DNA of 64,000 bases, taken from Phaseolus vulgaris. Its lineage: Eukaryota; Streptophyta; Magnoliopsida; Fabales; Fabaceae. Shown here piece by piece: positions 1-15,000 of the stretch. The notes beneath the pieces were generated by a model, which was not told the origin of the DNA, ran no database searches, and saw only the letters and a program-made list of their open reading frames with translations. The number at the start of each line of letters is the position of its first letter. The stretch's first letter is position 1. The translations under genes were made by a program, and so were the position numbers. The stretch spans positions 32,982,309-33,046,308 of the forward strand of contig NC_023751.2 of assembly GCF_000499845.2 (NCBI RefSeq), read 5' to 3'.

Positions 1-78
1 AATTTTAAATATGTGAATGAAAAGGCTAAAGTTATATTTTGTATTGGACAGTTAGTAATGTATTGTATTATTTTGTAG

Positions 79-3000
79 CATTCTTTCAGCAGAGTTTATT
101 CGAGCTTCCTTACAAGATGCTGCAGAAAAAGATGGGATAATTTTATCCAAAGCTAAAGCAACAGCCTCCCTTCCAATGAATGGGAAGGATGATGATGTAA
201 GATTGTATCTTTGTTTATTTTTCTCAATGCTTTTTCTTTAATTTTCTATGACTCCTGTGGTGGAAATCTTTCAAATCTTTACCATTACTTTTTTGAGTGG
301 GTACTGTTTCCTATGGGGTTTCTTTTGCTTTAACGGGTCAAGATACAGCAAAATGAGTTGTGCTTTATTATCACTGTGCCAATAGGAACTTACATTTCTG
401 ATGGAGTTCATGTAAACACGTATAGGTTAACTTTACTAAAGAAAAAGTGAACGGTAACTTTTTATTTGTATGAATTTGAAGTAGTAAACTTCATAAACAA
501 CCTGCTTAACGTATTGTTATCTTTTAAGATACTGTTTTTATCTCATTTGCAACAAAACTCACAATCTCTTTGCATATCAATCAATAATAGAAATTCCTTT
601 GAAATGAGCTCTACCAAGGATCAGGAGGCTATAAAAACATCTTTCGACAAATAAATGGGAAAGCAGACACCCTGGAAAATATTAACATTACTCTTCTGCC
701 ATGTACATGAATGAACTGCTAAAACAGCACACTCAATCAATCTGCAATGATATCATACCCCCCTCATTGGTAATCTCCCTAAAGGATATCATAACCTCTC
801 TTCTACTCAATAAAAATATTTTTCTTTTAAAATAATCTACAAGGAGAAAGGACAAATCCTGGGTTGATCAAGAATCACAACCAGAGTATGTCATAAAAGA
901 GCCTCTTTGCAGTGCAGAAACAAATGGGTCACTATTTCTTATTAAACTTGCACATGATTGGTATTGGCATTGGCATCTATTGTGAGGTACTATGAGAGAA
1001 GAAATAGGAGAGTTGCAGCTGAACCAAACCTTTGAATTAAACATTACTAATTTCAGCTGCATAACTAAGGTGTGAGGTATGATTATTATATTTATTTATC
1101 TTATGAAGGATCTCTTTCTAAGAAAGATCTGTGTTTAGGAGGGTAGTGCAAAGGTTTCAAATTTATGCATTTGAGTAAGATTTTTGTTGAGAAAACACAT
1201 GAAGAATCCAAAATCCAATTTCGTGTGTGCTGGAACATAGATGAGTAGTAAAATAAAGTAATGATAGAAGGGTAAATGATGCTAGCCTAGGGTTTGTTTT
1301 TGTTCCCTTTTTCTTAATGGTATTTAAGTGTGTTGTAGATGATTGATATAGACTGGGGTGTCAATCTAGTTGGGATTGCAGTCTTGTATATGGTGATGGC
1401 AATGGGGCGGGGCGGTTTGGGTTATGCCTAAACCCTAAACCTTAAATGATTTAATTCGATACAATTGAAGTTTACGTTTCCTAAAATGCAATGCATCATT
1501 TTAAGAAAATCGCATAATGGAAAAAAAATGTGTATTTGGAATGATGATGAGAGAAATTAATATAGGGATATGAGTGAAGCTGATGGATATCGAATGAGTT
1601 GAACAATTAAGAGAGAGAATGAAAAATTGTATAATGTAAAAGAAGGATTCTTCAAATGAAAAGAGATAGCATCAAAGAGAACAATAAAAAAAAGTATTGT
1701 AGGTTACTTAATAAATTAAGGATGGTTTAGTAATTTAAAATAGTGATGGATATATATAGGGACACAAATGAGGCGGGTATGTACATACCCATATTTATGC
1801 CCATACCCAATTTAAAACATTGGGCATTACTCATACCCATACCCTGTCAATGCGGAGATTTTCCATCAAAATCGGGACAGGTTCTGATAATACCCAGGTG
1901 GACTGGTTTATTTGTCATCTCTACTTGTATACTAAGATGCTTTTGCTCATCTTTTATTAAAAAAAAGTTCTTATTGATTCTTAATGACTTAATTTTTACA
2001 CACTGCCCAACAATTAATTGAGTACTCTGTTTTGGCTTTTTCCAATGATTGAGTAGCTGAAAGTCGCACAATGTAAAGTCATATAGTTGTGAAATTTGAG
2101 GATGCAGTTTGTGATCTAATCTGTTTCATGATCAGGTAAAGTTGGAAGAAGAGGAAAGCAATAATTTCAAAGATTGTCTGCTTCCTACTGTAATTGGATT
2201 GCTCAGAACTGTAAGTAATTAGCTGTATTTATCTTTGAGTAAATTATTGTTTAGGCTAGTTGTGAAAGTTTGAGTATTACTTTTTGTTGAGGAATAATCT
2301 TTTGTAAGATCAGTGCAGTGAGATTTCCCCTTTTTATTTTTGAGGTTTGATTGTCCATTATCCTTTTTCAAGACATGTAAATACTAACTGATAGAAGAAG
2401 GAAAGAAAAGAAGCAGAAAAATTACTTTGTATGAGATCTCATGCCATATAGAACGTTACTGTTTCTGAGCTACTATATACAAAGAAACAATGTCTTTAGT
2501 GTTCCATATTAATCCAATGCATATGATTCCAATTTCCAACCTCTTGAAATTGCATGCATTTTTTTCTTTTCTAAATGCCATTTTCAGAATTGTGTAACTT
2601 ATTGAGAATAGGTTAGCTTATTAGAATAGGCTAACTTATGCATAGTTTCCTATTAAACCTATATGGTAGGATTTATCATTATTTTCTGTATATTTGATGT
2701 AAGGAACTCCTGTACATGAATGAGTGAGCTAAGAGATGATACATACTCTTAAGCTATTTTTTTTTTCCATATTTCATTCTCAAGTTTGTAGTAAAATCTA
2801 TCCTAGTAAGATTTGTTGAACCTATCACGTGTCACCTACTATTGGATCACCCACAAATATCTAGGACCACATTTGAGATGTCCATTCATTGTTGTGAGGA
2901 GGTTTTGTTGGAGATTCCATATTGACTAGAGATATGGCTGAATTATAGTAAGTAGGGACAAACCTGATCTTATAAGTCGATTTTATAGGATTGAGTTTTA

Positions 3001-6000
3001 CCTAAATCCACTTTCTAAGATGGTATCAAAACCTTTTCTAGTGAGGTTTGTTAGATATATTGTGTCACTTGCTATTGTACCACCTATAAGTAAATATCTA
3101 GTCTCACGTTTGAGATATCCAATCCTTGGTGTGTGGGTTGTATTGGAGATTGTACATCGACTAGAGATATGACTAAATTATTGTAGGTGCAAACCTCACT
3201 TTACAAGCTGATTTTTTGAGTTGAGATAGGCTTAAAGTTCTCTTTGTAAGAAATACAAAATTGATCCATGCAATCAATTAAATCTATGCATGATTTGAAA
3301 CTATCGAAGAAGAATAATGCTTTGTGGAAACTTCTAGAGATGTTACGAAAGCTTTTAATTGTTCTTGACAATTTCCACTGAACAATTAGGGAAAGAAAAA
3401 CATGGAAGGAGATTGAAAAAGGAGGAAGACCCCACAATCAAGAACGATTGCTAAATCGAGAAAGATTTGCCACTTTAAATTAGCAATTCTAGGATAAGAA
3501 CAACAAATTCTATTCAAGAATCTAGAAAGAATTTCTCTCAAGAGCATAAGTTTCTATTCAAAATATGTCTTAAACTAATTACAAAAGTCAATATAAGCCT
3601 ATTTATGTTGTGGACTCAAGACTACTTGACCCATCCACTAAGTTATCTAATTAGCTAAATGAAAATAATGTCCTTAAAGAGTCTCTGATTACAAAACAAT
3701 ATAGAAACAAATACGAAGACCCAATAGAAAAAAATATTCTAATCCCAAGCCTTCTTCTTGGTCCTTTGTCCATGCATTCATCATCACAAAAAGGTATTAT
3801 ATGTCAACTCATGTCACCTTTTTTAGGACACACCTTTCTTCTTGTCCTTTAGGGAAACCTGTACTTACATTCAATAGGTTTTCCCTCTTCCATTTTCCAG
3901 TCCTTTAATGAAGATTTGCCTTCATCCAGTTGTCATAGTTTACTTAATGTTGTCTCACCACCCTATCTTACATGTCATTGTAGAAGACAAAGAGCTCCTT
4001 CCACAATGTCTTAAGCTTCTTGTGATTCCAGTTATCCTCCAACAACTTCCCTTACCATGGATCTTTCCTCCTTAACATCTTCCTATGTCTCCAATTTAGA
4101 TTGGCCCATTGCTATTGGGAAATGTTTCCAATCATCTTGAGTTATCATCATCTATCTCAATTATACTTTTTTTTTGTTTTCTCTTTGTCTACTACTGCCA
4201 CTCTTAAAGCAATCCATGAGGCACTTGGTAATCTTGGATGGAGATAAACCATGATTGATGAATTGTAGGCTTATGCAAACAATGGCACATGGGAGCTTGT
4301 CCCTATTCTCCCTGGGAAGAAGGTTGTTGGTTGTAGATGGGTCTATGTTGAAGTTGGGCCTAATGGTGAAGTTGATCAACTTAAAGTTGGTAGCGAAGGA
4401 ATATACTCAAATTTATGGCCTTGACTGAGATACTTTTTCTTTCGTGGTCAAGATCAACACAATTCGGCTCTTCCTTAATATGGTTACTATTCATCATTGG
4501 TCACTTCACTAGCTTGACATTTAAAATGTCTTCCTTAATATGGTTACTATTCATCATTGGTCACTTCACTAGCTTGACATTTAAAATGTCTTCCTTTGTG
4601 GTGTCCTCAAGGAGAAAATTTATATGGAGCAACCTCTTGGATTTGTTGCTTAGGGGAGTATGGTCTGACTTGTAAATTATGTTGGTCTCTCTATGAACTA
4701 AATCTGTCACCTAAAGTTTGGTTTGGTAAATTTTGTTAGTTTCACTATGTAGAGTTTTGGATTTAAACAAAGTGAGACAGATCATTCAGTTTCTATAAGG
4801 ATTTCTCAACTAAATGAGCACTTATTCAATCATTTCCAAACCAAGGACCTTGGCTATCTTAAAGACTTTCTTGGTACTGAAGTGGCTCAACCAAAAGGTG
4901 TTGTAGTTTCATAAACAAAATATGCTTTACATATATATTGTAAGAGATAGACTTGACGAATTACAAGCTCATTGATAGTCCTATGGACCCAAATCAAAAG
5001 CTAATGTTGGACCGAGGTGAAACTTTTTCAGACAGAGAAAAATATAAGGTTGGTGGGAAAACTTATCTATCTCTCTATTACAAGACCTGATATGTGTTAT
5101 GGAATTGGGTGGAATATAGATCTATGGCTTTGGCTTCCTATGAACTTGTCTGAATTAAGCAACTCCTTCAAGAGTTGAAATTTTGTGAAGTTGAGTTGAA
5201 AAATGATAGTGATAATAAAAAACCCTTTATATTGCCTCCAATCCATAATTTCATTAGAAAACCAAATGCACAATGATAGATTGTCATTCTGTTGGGAAAA
5301 GTTGTTGTCCTAAGACTTGTGGGTTTTTTGACGTTGAGACACGAAAGATTTGATACCAATGACTAAACCCATATAAGAGACCAAAACCCTACATCAAATC
5401 CAAAATCTTAAGGCAATAGGTTTGTGAGTCTTTCTTCTTATATTGCTTATGTTCCTCATTTTTACCGAATGTGAGACCTTCCCACTCACTTGAATTCATA
5501 ATAATTTCCTCTCATATGTAAGTTCCTTTCACATTTGTACACCTTTCTCTCAAGCTAAAACATTTCTTAACTTAGAGTACCTTAGTGATGATCCTTACTT
5601 GAACTGTCATTCACCACAACTAGACACACTCTCATGAAACCCCTGTCAAGAAGACTTTTGATGGAAGAAATCACAAACTTAGGATTCTTCTCCTACTCCA
5701 ATGAGCCATGAGCAAACCTATATTAGAGACTAAGACAATACCTGCAACCCAAAACCTTAAGGCAATAGGTTTGTGAGTATTGTGACTTATATATTGCTCA
5801 CCTTGCTTATTTTTTGTGACCTTGCAATTCACTTGAATTCATGACATAAAGTATGGTGGATCAAAGTTGGTGCATACAATTTATATGCTTTAGCTTGAGG
5901 GTGAGTGTTAAAGTAGTTTTTATTATTTTGTTGTAAAGATTATATAAAGATACTTTTTGAGTGTATCTAGCTTTAGGCTAAGTGCATAACTCATTTTGAT

Positions 6001-9000
6001 TTTTTGGTCATCCTCTAAATTCAAGTATATGGAGGCACACCAATCTTAGCTTAGAGGTAAAAATTGGACACCATACCATACAAGTCACGCGGCTATATCA
6101 TTTTCTCCCTCATGCAAAACAATGGAGATGTTGAGAGAGATGTTTACCATAGAATATGATTGGGGTGGATTAAATGAAGGCGTGCTTATGGTGTTCTATG
6201 TGACCGAAATATACTGCCCAAGCTTGAGGGAAAATTTTCATATCTATAAGCAAGACTTGCATTGTTAAGCTATAAAAAAGCTAAGAATAGAATAAACTTT
6301 ATTTGGATTAGATGAAAATGTTTCATTGAATGAGTGGGTGTACCAGACAAGATTTTTCTTCTTTAGTTTACCCTGTTTCTTCTGGCTCCTTTAGCTACTC
6401 ATTTGTTTGATGTGTTTTTATCTCCCTTGGTATTTCTTTGTGCTGGGAATTATGCATGCTAAGTGATTTCACATTCTTTATTGGCATGAGCTTGGTGTTC
6501 TTCTGAGAAACATTGCTATAAAACATCAAGATACACCGAGGGCTGATATGAAGAGTGCTATTAAGACCTGGACTTGGCTTAATTTGGTTAAACATTACCT
6601 TATTTTCAGGCTAAACTTCCCTCAGTTCTGAGGACTTATCGAGATACACTGACTGGTGATATGAAGAATGCTATTAAGACTGCCGTTGCTGAGTTGCTTC
6701 CAGTTCTTGCTTCTCGAGGTTCAGAGTCAGAGTTCTTTTCTGGAGACAGAACTGTAGATGCAGATGGTGAGAATTTCTTTAGCATATACTTTTATGTGCT
6801 TCTATTGTGTTTTGTTTTTGTGGGATCTGTTCTATTTTCAACTTGCTAATCCTAAATAGTAACTCAGGTGGAGGTGCATCACTTGCTAGCAAGTTGAGGA
6901 GTCTATCATCTGACTGCTTTGTTCATCTTTTGAGTGCTATTTTCTTGATAGTACAGGTAATTTATACTTGGCAATTGTTAATTTGTTAGATGTCTAGACT
7001 AGAATATTGCAGTCTTTTGAAATGTATTCACTTTTAAAAATATAGATGATGTGTGTTTATGGCTAGGAAGCCTTGGCACGGCTCCTAAAGAGTTGTCACG
7101 TGTTCAGCACTTTTTGAATTCTGACACTCTTTGGACAGGTGTCGGATACTCATTTGCAGTGTGGATTATAAAATATTTTTTCTCTTGGCTTAAACACTTC
7201 TCTGATAAAGCTAGGACTTGGGCCAAATTCAATTTGCATTATATTATAAAATATAAATTACACTAATGCCTCCTAAAGTTTTCTCAAATTACATCGAGAC
7301 CCCAGTTTTTTTAATTTTACACAAACCTCCATTTTGTTTTAAAAACTTTCCATTGTCAGCTCTTTTCACACTACATATGCATCTCCTTAAGATTGTCTGC
7401 AAAGGGAGACCACTGTACTGGTGAAAAAAGCGGGTGTGAAGTGTACTTTGAAAAAATCTCAAGGGATGTCAGATTAATTTACTATACTATAAATGTTAAA
7501 ATTTAAAATCACTTAAAATATAATAATAATAGTAACAATATAAACCCAAAACACGAGGCTCATTACCATAGGACTTGAGCAGTTGTTTTAAGAGATATGC
7601 TTCTTTTAGCTGTGTGCTGGGATTTATTTTAGCTGTGCCATTGTGAAGCTCAACACCTTCACTTTTAGAAGGTGAATAGAAAATCGTAATTCAATTCTCA
7701 CTATTTGTGTGTTTCTGCAGTGTCATGGTGTCCTATAGACATTAGCTGTGTTCTGGGGTTTGTGTCATGTCTGGTGTTTAAGTGTCTCAGGATTTCTTAT
7801 CTTCCATTTAGTTTTTTTTTTTTTCTGTTAAATTACTTTTCTTATAAGATAAATAAATGTGAAAGACATAGAAGATCATGTAGCTTTGTTGTGAAATTAT
7901 GTGTTGAACTCATTGCAAGTGTGCAAACATTGTATCAATCCCAAATAATTGTGTGGAGTGGCCATGCTGACCACACAACCACTATGCCATATAGTAGGAT
8001 GGTGTTAGGGAGGAGACTGAACTGACCAAACGGACTACAACTATATTTTAGAAGAAAGAATAGGAGGGGAGATTGGTAGGTTTTGGAAGTTAACGGTGGG
8101 TGTAAATAGCCCTCCTAGTGAAGAGAGAGCGTATCTTTTTTGTTTTGTATAGTCCACTGGGATATCTAGTGTGAAAGGATTGTGCTCCATTGGGTACACT
8201 TGTGAACAATCTTTTGGTTACTAAACGAAATAGTTCCTTCCTTCTATCTTCTCTCAATTTTTTCCTTGTTTGGTTCCTGAAAAGAATTAATTTGTTTTCT
8301 GAAGGAAGGAATCTAACAGATGGTCACCATTTTGAAGATTATGGATACAAATTAAACAATTTATCTACATATATATAAATGCTCAGAAATAAAAAATATC
8401 TAAATTACAAGCTTACTCAAAATCAATAACCAATGTCAACAATTTTTTTATCCCAATATACGTGAGGTCTACTGCATGGTTTGCACGATGCTATTGAGTT
8501 CAGTTCAAGACCAAATTCCCAGGTGTATTATTCACTATTAGCTTGCTTTTAACAATTTCATCCGATGTGCTTCGTAGTCCCCCTCTCCACATAGCTAAAA
8601 ACCCTGCAATATACTGTCTTCACTATAGTGCCTTCTTTGTAGATGTCCAATCCACCTTAACCAAATTTTTATCGTCTTTGCATCATGGTGCCAACCAGTA
8701 TTTTGTTGTGAACAGTCATTTTGTATCCTGCCTTTTCTTCTGTGGCCACACATTGATCTAAACATGATCATTTTTACTTCTCTTGCCTAAACATTGTCAA
8801 TTTTACTACTACCTTTTTCTCTCACACTTCCCCTTTATAAGCCATTATTTACTATCATAGAGTGTAGCTGAATGTATAGCAATACAACAAATTTTGAGTT
8901 TGGTAGGTCTCAAACAGCCCCTGATTCATTTCTTCATTTTAACCATCTAGCCTGTATCTGGTGTCTGACATCTTCATTGAATTCCATATCATTTTGTAAT

Positions 9001-12000
9001 ATTTATTCCAAATATTTGAAACTTAGAAACTTGTAATATGACATTTCTCAGTTTTACATCTAATAAATTTTCCTGTTTTTTTGCTACATTTCAATGCATA
9101 TATCTATGTTACTTATATTCAAGTGAAAAGCCTTTTATTCCATAGTGTTGAATTTTTGTGAAGTTGAGAAGATGAAACTATATTGTGAAAATATCCCCCC
9201 TTCATATTGCCTCCAATCTAGTGGTACATGAGAGAACAAAACATGTAGAGATCGATTTCCATTTTGTGAGGGTGAAGTTGTTGTCCAAGGAACTAACTAC
9301 TGCATTCATTAACACTAATGACCAGCTACCACACATTCAAAGTCTTTAACATGGTCTAGAATTCAGTTTATATGTTCTAAGCTTGGTGCATACAATTTAT
9401 ATGCTTCAGTCTGAGTGGGATTGTTGAAATTGGCGATATTATTTTGTTGTACAGCTTTCATTAAAACTGTTTTTGGGTGTACCTAGCTTTAGGTTAAGGA
9501 ACATAGGCTGTAGCCTTCCTCTTTGAAATATAATTGTCCTCATAATTTTATAAATACATATACATCAGCTGAGATGATACTTACTGATATTTGGCCATCT
9601 CTAAAAGTGAAATCATGCTAGCTGTGCTGTGCATGGGCATAGTTATCAATAGTGTGCTATAGAAGCATAGTAATGCCATATGCAGGTTACTGAATTCAGT
9701 TATACATTATTTTGCAACTAAGTTGTTTTAAGAGTGATGTAATAAGATTTTTTTCCTTTTAGTGATTGCAGGCACATTTAGTGCGGGCTGCTGAAGTGAA
9801 AAGGGCCATTGAATGGATTTTGAACAACCGTGATGGTCATTATGCTGCTGATTCAGTTGTGGCAGCTATTGCTCATGGTGCTGCAGCTGCAGAAACATCC
9901 CAAGAAAGTGAGGTTCATGGTACTACACTTTTGCCATATTCATCACAAAGAAGTGTTGCCAAGGGTTCTTCATTTCAGGGAAAATCAATTGATGCTGTGA
10001 GCTCCTACAACATGTCAAAAAATTTCAGGTTAAACCTTGGTTCTTGTTTCCGATATATAGATTTGAGAGGATTAGATTAAACCTTTATAGAGTCCGTTAT
10101 GTAGCAATGCTTCTTAATAACACACTATATGTCAAGACCCAATTTATCCGAAAAGCTGAAGTTATTAGATGGATACACATGAATGGTTTTATATCTTTTA
10201 ACAGTTTCTATTCTGTCATTTTATAGTATGCCTGCCAAATATGAAAGGGAGGGGGGGCACAATTGAAACAAAAAACATTTGTGTTGTAGTTTTGCATCAT
10301 TATACTGTTTTCCAGCTTAGGTAAAACATCGTTTTTTAACTTTTTGATTGTACATTTTCAGTTTCTTATTAAAGGCTGTGGATGACATTTTTTAGAATGT
10401 TCACTCCTGTTATTCACTTGTGAAAGTAGTGATAGATGACACAAGCTTCATGATCACTTGGCATTAATTTATTAACAATTGGGAATGACATTGTAACATA
10501 GGCGATACATTAAATATGGAGTAATTTGTTTTATCATGCAAGATTAATACCTTGTCACCTCAACGATTAAATCAGTATGTAAGCTATGCTAGACCCTTCT
10601 GCTGCTATTTTGCTGTTGTACTGAATTTCTTTTTGCTGGTAACAAATGGCACTTTCAGGGTTTTCATCTCTTTAAAAATGAAGATACTGGGGACATCATT
10701 TGAATTCACTTACTACTTCTAAAACTCATAAAAAAATAAGAGAGAATACATTTCGGATCTTTTTTGTGTTCTTCAATAACTGTGTTTTAGTTGTCCCATC
10801 TATCTCCCTTCTGCTGCTATTTTGCTGTTGTACTGAATTTCTTTTTGCTGGTAACGACTGGAACTTTCAGGGTTTTCATCTCTTTAAAAATGAAGATACT
10901 GGGGACATCATTTGAATTCACTTACTACATCTAAAACTCGTAAAAAATAAGAGGGAATACATTTCAGATCTTTTTTGTGTTCTACAATAACTTCGTGTTT
11001 TAGTTGTCCCATTTCCCTTCTGCTGCTATTTTGCTGTTGTACTGAATTTCTTTTTGCTATTAACAAATGGTACTTTCAGGGTTTTCATCTCTTTAAAAAT
11101 GAAGATACTGGGGACATCATTTGAATTCACTTACTAATAAAAAATCATAAAAAATAAGAGAGAATACATTTCAGATTTTTTTTGTGTTCTGCAATAACTT
11201 TGTGTTTTAGTTGTCCCATTTGTTTGATGTTCTCAAAGAATCTGGTTCTAAACAGAGCTGATATATTGCGAGAAAACGCAGAAGCCGTCTTTGCAGCATG
11301 TGATGCTGCTCATGGAAGATGGGCAAAGCTTCTAGGGGTCCGTGCAATTCTTCATCCTAGGTTGAAATTGCAGGAGTTTCTAGCCATATATAGCATTACC
11401 CAGGAGTTCATTACTGCTACAGAAAAAGTATATATTTTCATATTGATTTAAAACTTGGCATATAAAAATTATTTGGCTTTTGTTTCCTGATTTATTTTTC
11501 ATGCTCATGATAACAGATTGGTGGGAGATTGGGATATAGCATCCGTGGGACACTGCAATCACAAGCCAAGGCTTTTGTTGATTTTCAGCATGAATCTCGG
11601 GTTAGTTTTAATTTTTGTGTTTTTGTATGGCATTCGTTGTCCTGAAATCTTTGTACATCATTTTTAACGGCTGCTTCTATGCATGTAGATGTCAAAGATT
11701 AAGGCAGTGCTTGACCAGGAAACCTGGGTGGAGATAGATGTTCCTGATGAATTTCAATCCATCATCAATATGCTTTTTACATCTGATAATTTGACTTCTG
11801 AGAACTTCAATGACACTGAGGATGATAATGCAACCAGTTACAATGGTGTGGTCACCAACGATGATTCTATGCCAATGGCAAACAGTGCACAGTCCAGTGC
11901 TGAACATCAAATTATGCGGGCTAATTCTATTGAAGCGTCTATGAATAATGAAACATCAGATAGATCCAAATCCCTGGATGATTCAATGGAACCAAATAAA

Positions 12001-15000
12001 GGTCACGGTAGGATTACATCAGCACATGGTAACAATACTGAGAAAGACCATAAAAAATCTGCATCTCAGGCTCTTAATTACAAGGGTGTTGGTTATCACA
12101 TGGTAAACTGGTTAGTTATCTAGATTCAACTTCTCTCTTTTCCCAATTAGTTGCACCGTCTGTCCTTTGGGTTTCTGTTTTCAGTGTTCTCTCTATCTCT
12201 CTTGAATATTTTGTGTAGGTAGGCTTTATTATTTTATTAAAATATACTACTATCTGTTAGTCTTTTATGATTTTTTTCCTAGTTTTGTTTTTGCTGTCAT
12301 CATGTAAATTTTAAAGTGGCTCTTTTTGCCATGTTGGTTCTAGTGGCTTAATATTGCTGAAGATGTTGTCAGAGTACATTGATATGAACAACCTTTTGCC
12401 AACACTATCTTCAGAAGTTGTTCACCGTGTAGTAGAAATCTTGAAGTTTTTCAATACAAGAACATGCCAACTTGTGCTCGGGGCTGGTGCTATGCAGGTA
12501 CTGTTAGTATTGTTCTCAAAACTGTTGGTACCTTTTAGATACATGTGCATCAAATCTTACATGTACCAATCGACCCCTCAACCTATATATGTGGGTCTTT
12601 AATATTTTCTCCTTATGTTTTCAGGTCTTCCTTCCTATGCATCTTTTAATTGGATTTTTATTTCATTAACTATTTTTTGTTTTGTTGAAATATCTATCTT
12701 ATGCCTGCTCATCTGCCTCATTATTTCCATTTTTTACACACTTAATTTTTGCTCTTATTGGCACTTCATTGTTCAACATTCAGTACCATAAAGTATCACT
12801 GGTCTTTTAGCCAGGTCTTATAATTATTTGACACATCTTGTAATAAATTATAGTTTGTATAGGCCATAAATACAACAATCAACAGTACTAACCAAGCCTT
12901 ATTCTCACCGAATACTGTCAGCTACATGGATTCTAGGTTCATTGCACTCGATCCTGGATCCAAATTTTCAAAACTTAATGTAATTTAAATTCCAAATCTT
13001 TCTAGTCTTGCACGATATCTTTCATGGTGTCCCTCTTGCCCTATCCCCCTCCACAAAAGGATGACTGCTATGATGCCACGTGTCAGACTATAGTTTGTCA
13101 TTTTACATGCCTATATCATCAATGACATTCATAGTATGCCTGCTCGTCTGCCTCATTAACCCACTAAAGGCTACTCTTTCAATAGCTCCACACCAACACT
13201 TCACTCAGTCTTTTTGGTCAGCCTCTCCATAAGTAGTCTTTTTTTAGACATTGCGGTTAGGGGTGGTCACAACTAGTGTAGCTTTTCAACAGTTCTTCCC
13301 TACTTCTCCTGTACTTCTGTACTGGGTTCCTCCCTCACCCCAGTTCACTGTCTATCTTGATCCCATTTCAATTTACTTGGAGCTTTCTCATTCTAGTGTC
13401 TTATAATTCTTAGTTTTGGTGCAGGTGTCTGGTTTGAAGTCCATCACATCTAAACACCTGGCATTGGCAAGTCAAGTCATCAGTTTTGTACATGCTATTA
13501 TTCCTGGTACAAATACACTCACCTAAATGAAGTTTTTAATGTATTTCCTGAGTTTATTTTATTGTTTTTCATCGTATGGATTGATTTTTTTATAACTTTG
13601 TTCTTCATTTCTGGTATAAGAGATTCGGCAGATTCTTTTTCTTAAAGTACCCGAGACAAGAAAAATACTATTGCTTTCTGAGATTGATCGGGTTGCACAG
13701 GTTTGTGCTACATTGTTATTTAATCTTTATTCCTTTAGTCCTCTGTTAGAGGGAGACTTATACAGATGTTTTATCATATGTAGGGTTTTTGAATGATTGT
13801 TGGAAGTATGATGGTTTTGTTCATATAGTGAAAATTTACTTGTACTTGAATAAGTGGAAAGAGTTTTTACATTTAATTACGTTTCCTCTGATTCCCCTTT
13901 TTTATCATCTGAAAGGAAAAGGAAATATTTTTAGAGACTTGAACAAGAAATTATAGTTGCAATTGCATTACTATGTCACCGTTCTTGTGGTCAACAGTTA
14001 AGATTTTGCAGCCTTTATCAAAAATTGATTTTGGGGAAAGGAATAAGGATCCCTGAATATGGTCCTATTATATAGTACATTAGATTATTTTTTCTCTCAA
14101 ACTTGACTTTATCTACTTAAAAGCATGTTTGAAAAAATTATAATAATTAGATAAAAAGCAAAACTAGAAGTTATTGCTTTTCTAAGGAGATTTTCAAATT
14201 CTTTCAGTTTTGTCACCAATGAAATTTAAGTGTCTTCCTTTAATAGTGTTGTTTGTCCCTTCCCTACTTTTTGTACTTCTTTCTCCAATAAAATACATTT
14301 TATATATGTATAATTTTTTTTAAAAGTTATTCATTTTTTTGCCCTACTTTTTTAAGAACTTCTGAGAATGTTTTTGTCATAACATTTGCATTACTATTGT
14401 ATGTTTCCATTCCAGGATTATAAAGTTCATAGAGATGAAATACATAGTAAATTAGTTCAAATAATGCGAGAAAGATTACTAGTACATTTACGTGGGCTGC
14501 CTCAAATTGTTGAGAGTTGGAATAGACCTGAGGATGCAGACCCTCAGCCTAGTCAATTTGCCCGGTCCCTTACTAAGGTAAATAGTTATATATAAGTTCT
14601 TAGAATGCTCGTGTTCTGCCTTTGACCTTTTGTTTTTGCTTGATTTTTAAAGTTGGCCGGGATTTTAATATGAATGAATATCTTCCTATCTGGTACTTTA
14701 AAGCATAAATATGAATATCCCAAAGAGAAAAAATAACTTTTTTGAGAGAGTATGGTGGCTTACTAGTCACTTCACTTGGTTTTTCTTGCAATAATTAGTA
14801 GAGTGATTGTTGCACAATCAAATTTTAGATAAACCTCTAACGGATGTGCAATAAACTATTTGACAAACGATTTAATAATTTAAACACTTATAGGCTAGCA
14901 AATTTGACATTAGTCATTATATATATGTTGATAATGGTGTAGGGTGACATGGAATTATCATTTTTTGAGTTCTACTTTTGTGCCCCACCTGTCTCTTAAG

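Noticed and set aside
10595..11220. CRISPR-like spaced repeats
   Set aside because: The units are contiguous 210-bp tandem copies in a plant intron, without short repeats and unique spacers.
11182..11255. VPS54 exon starting earlier at TTTTAG|TTGTCCC
   Set aside because: It would add residues not found in VPS54 and would break the NFR-ADILREN continuity that acceptor 11254-11255 restores.
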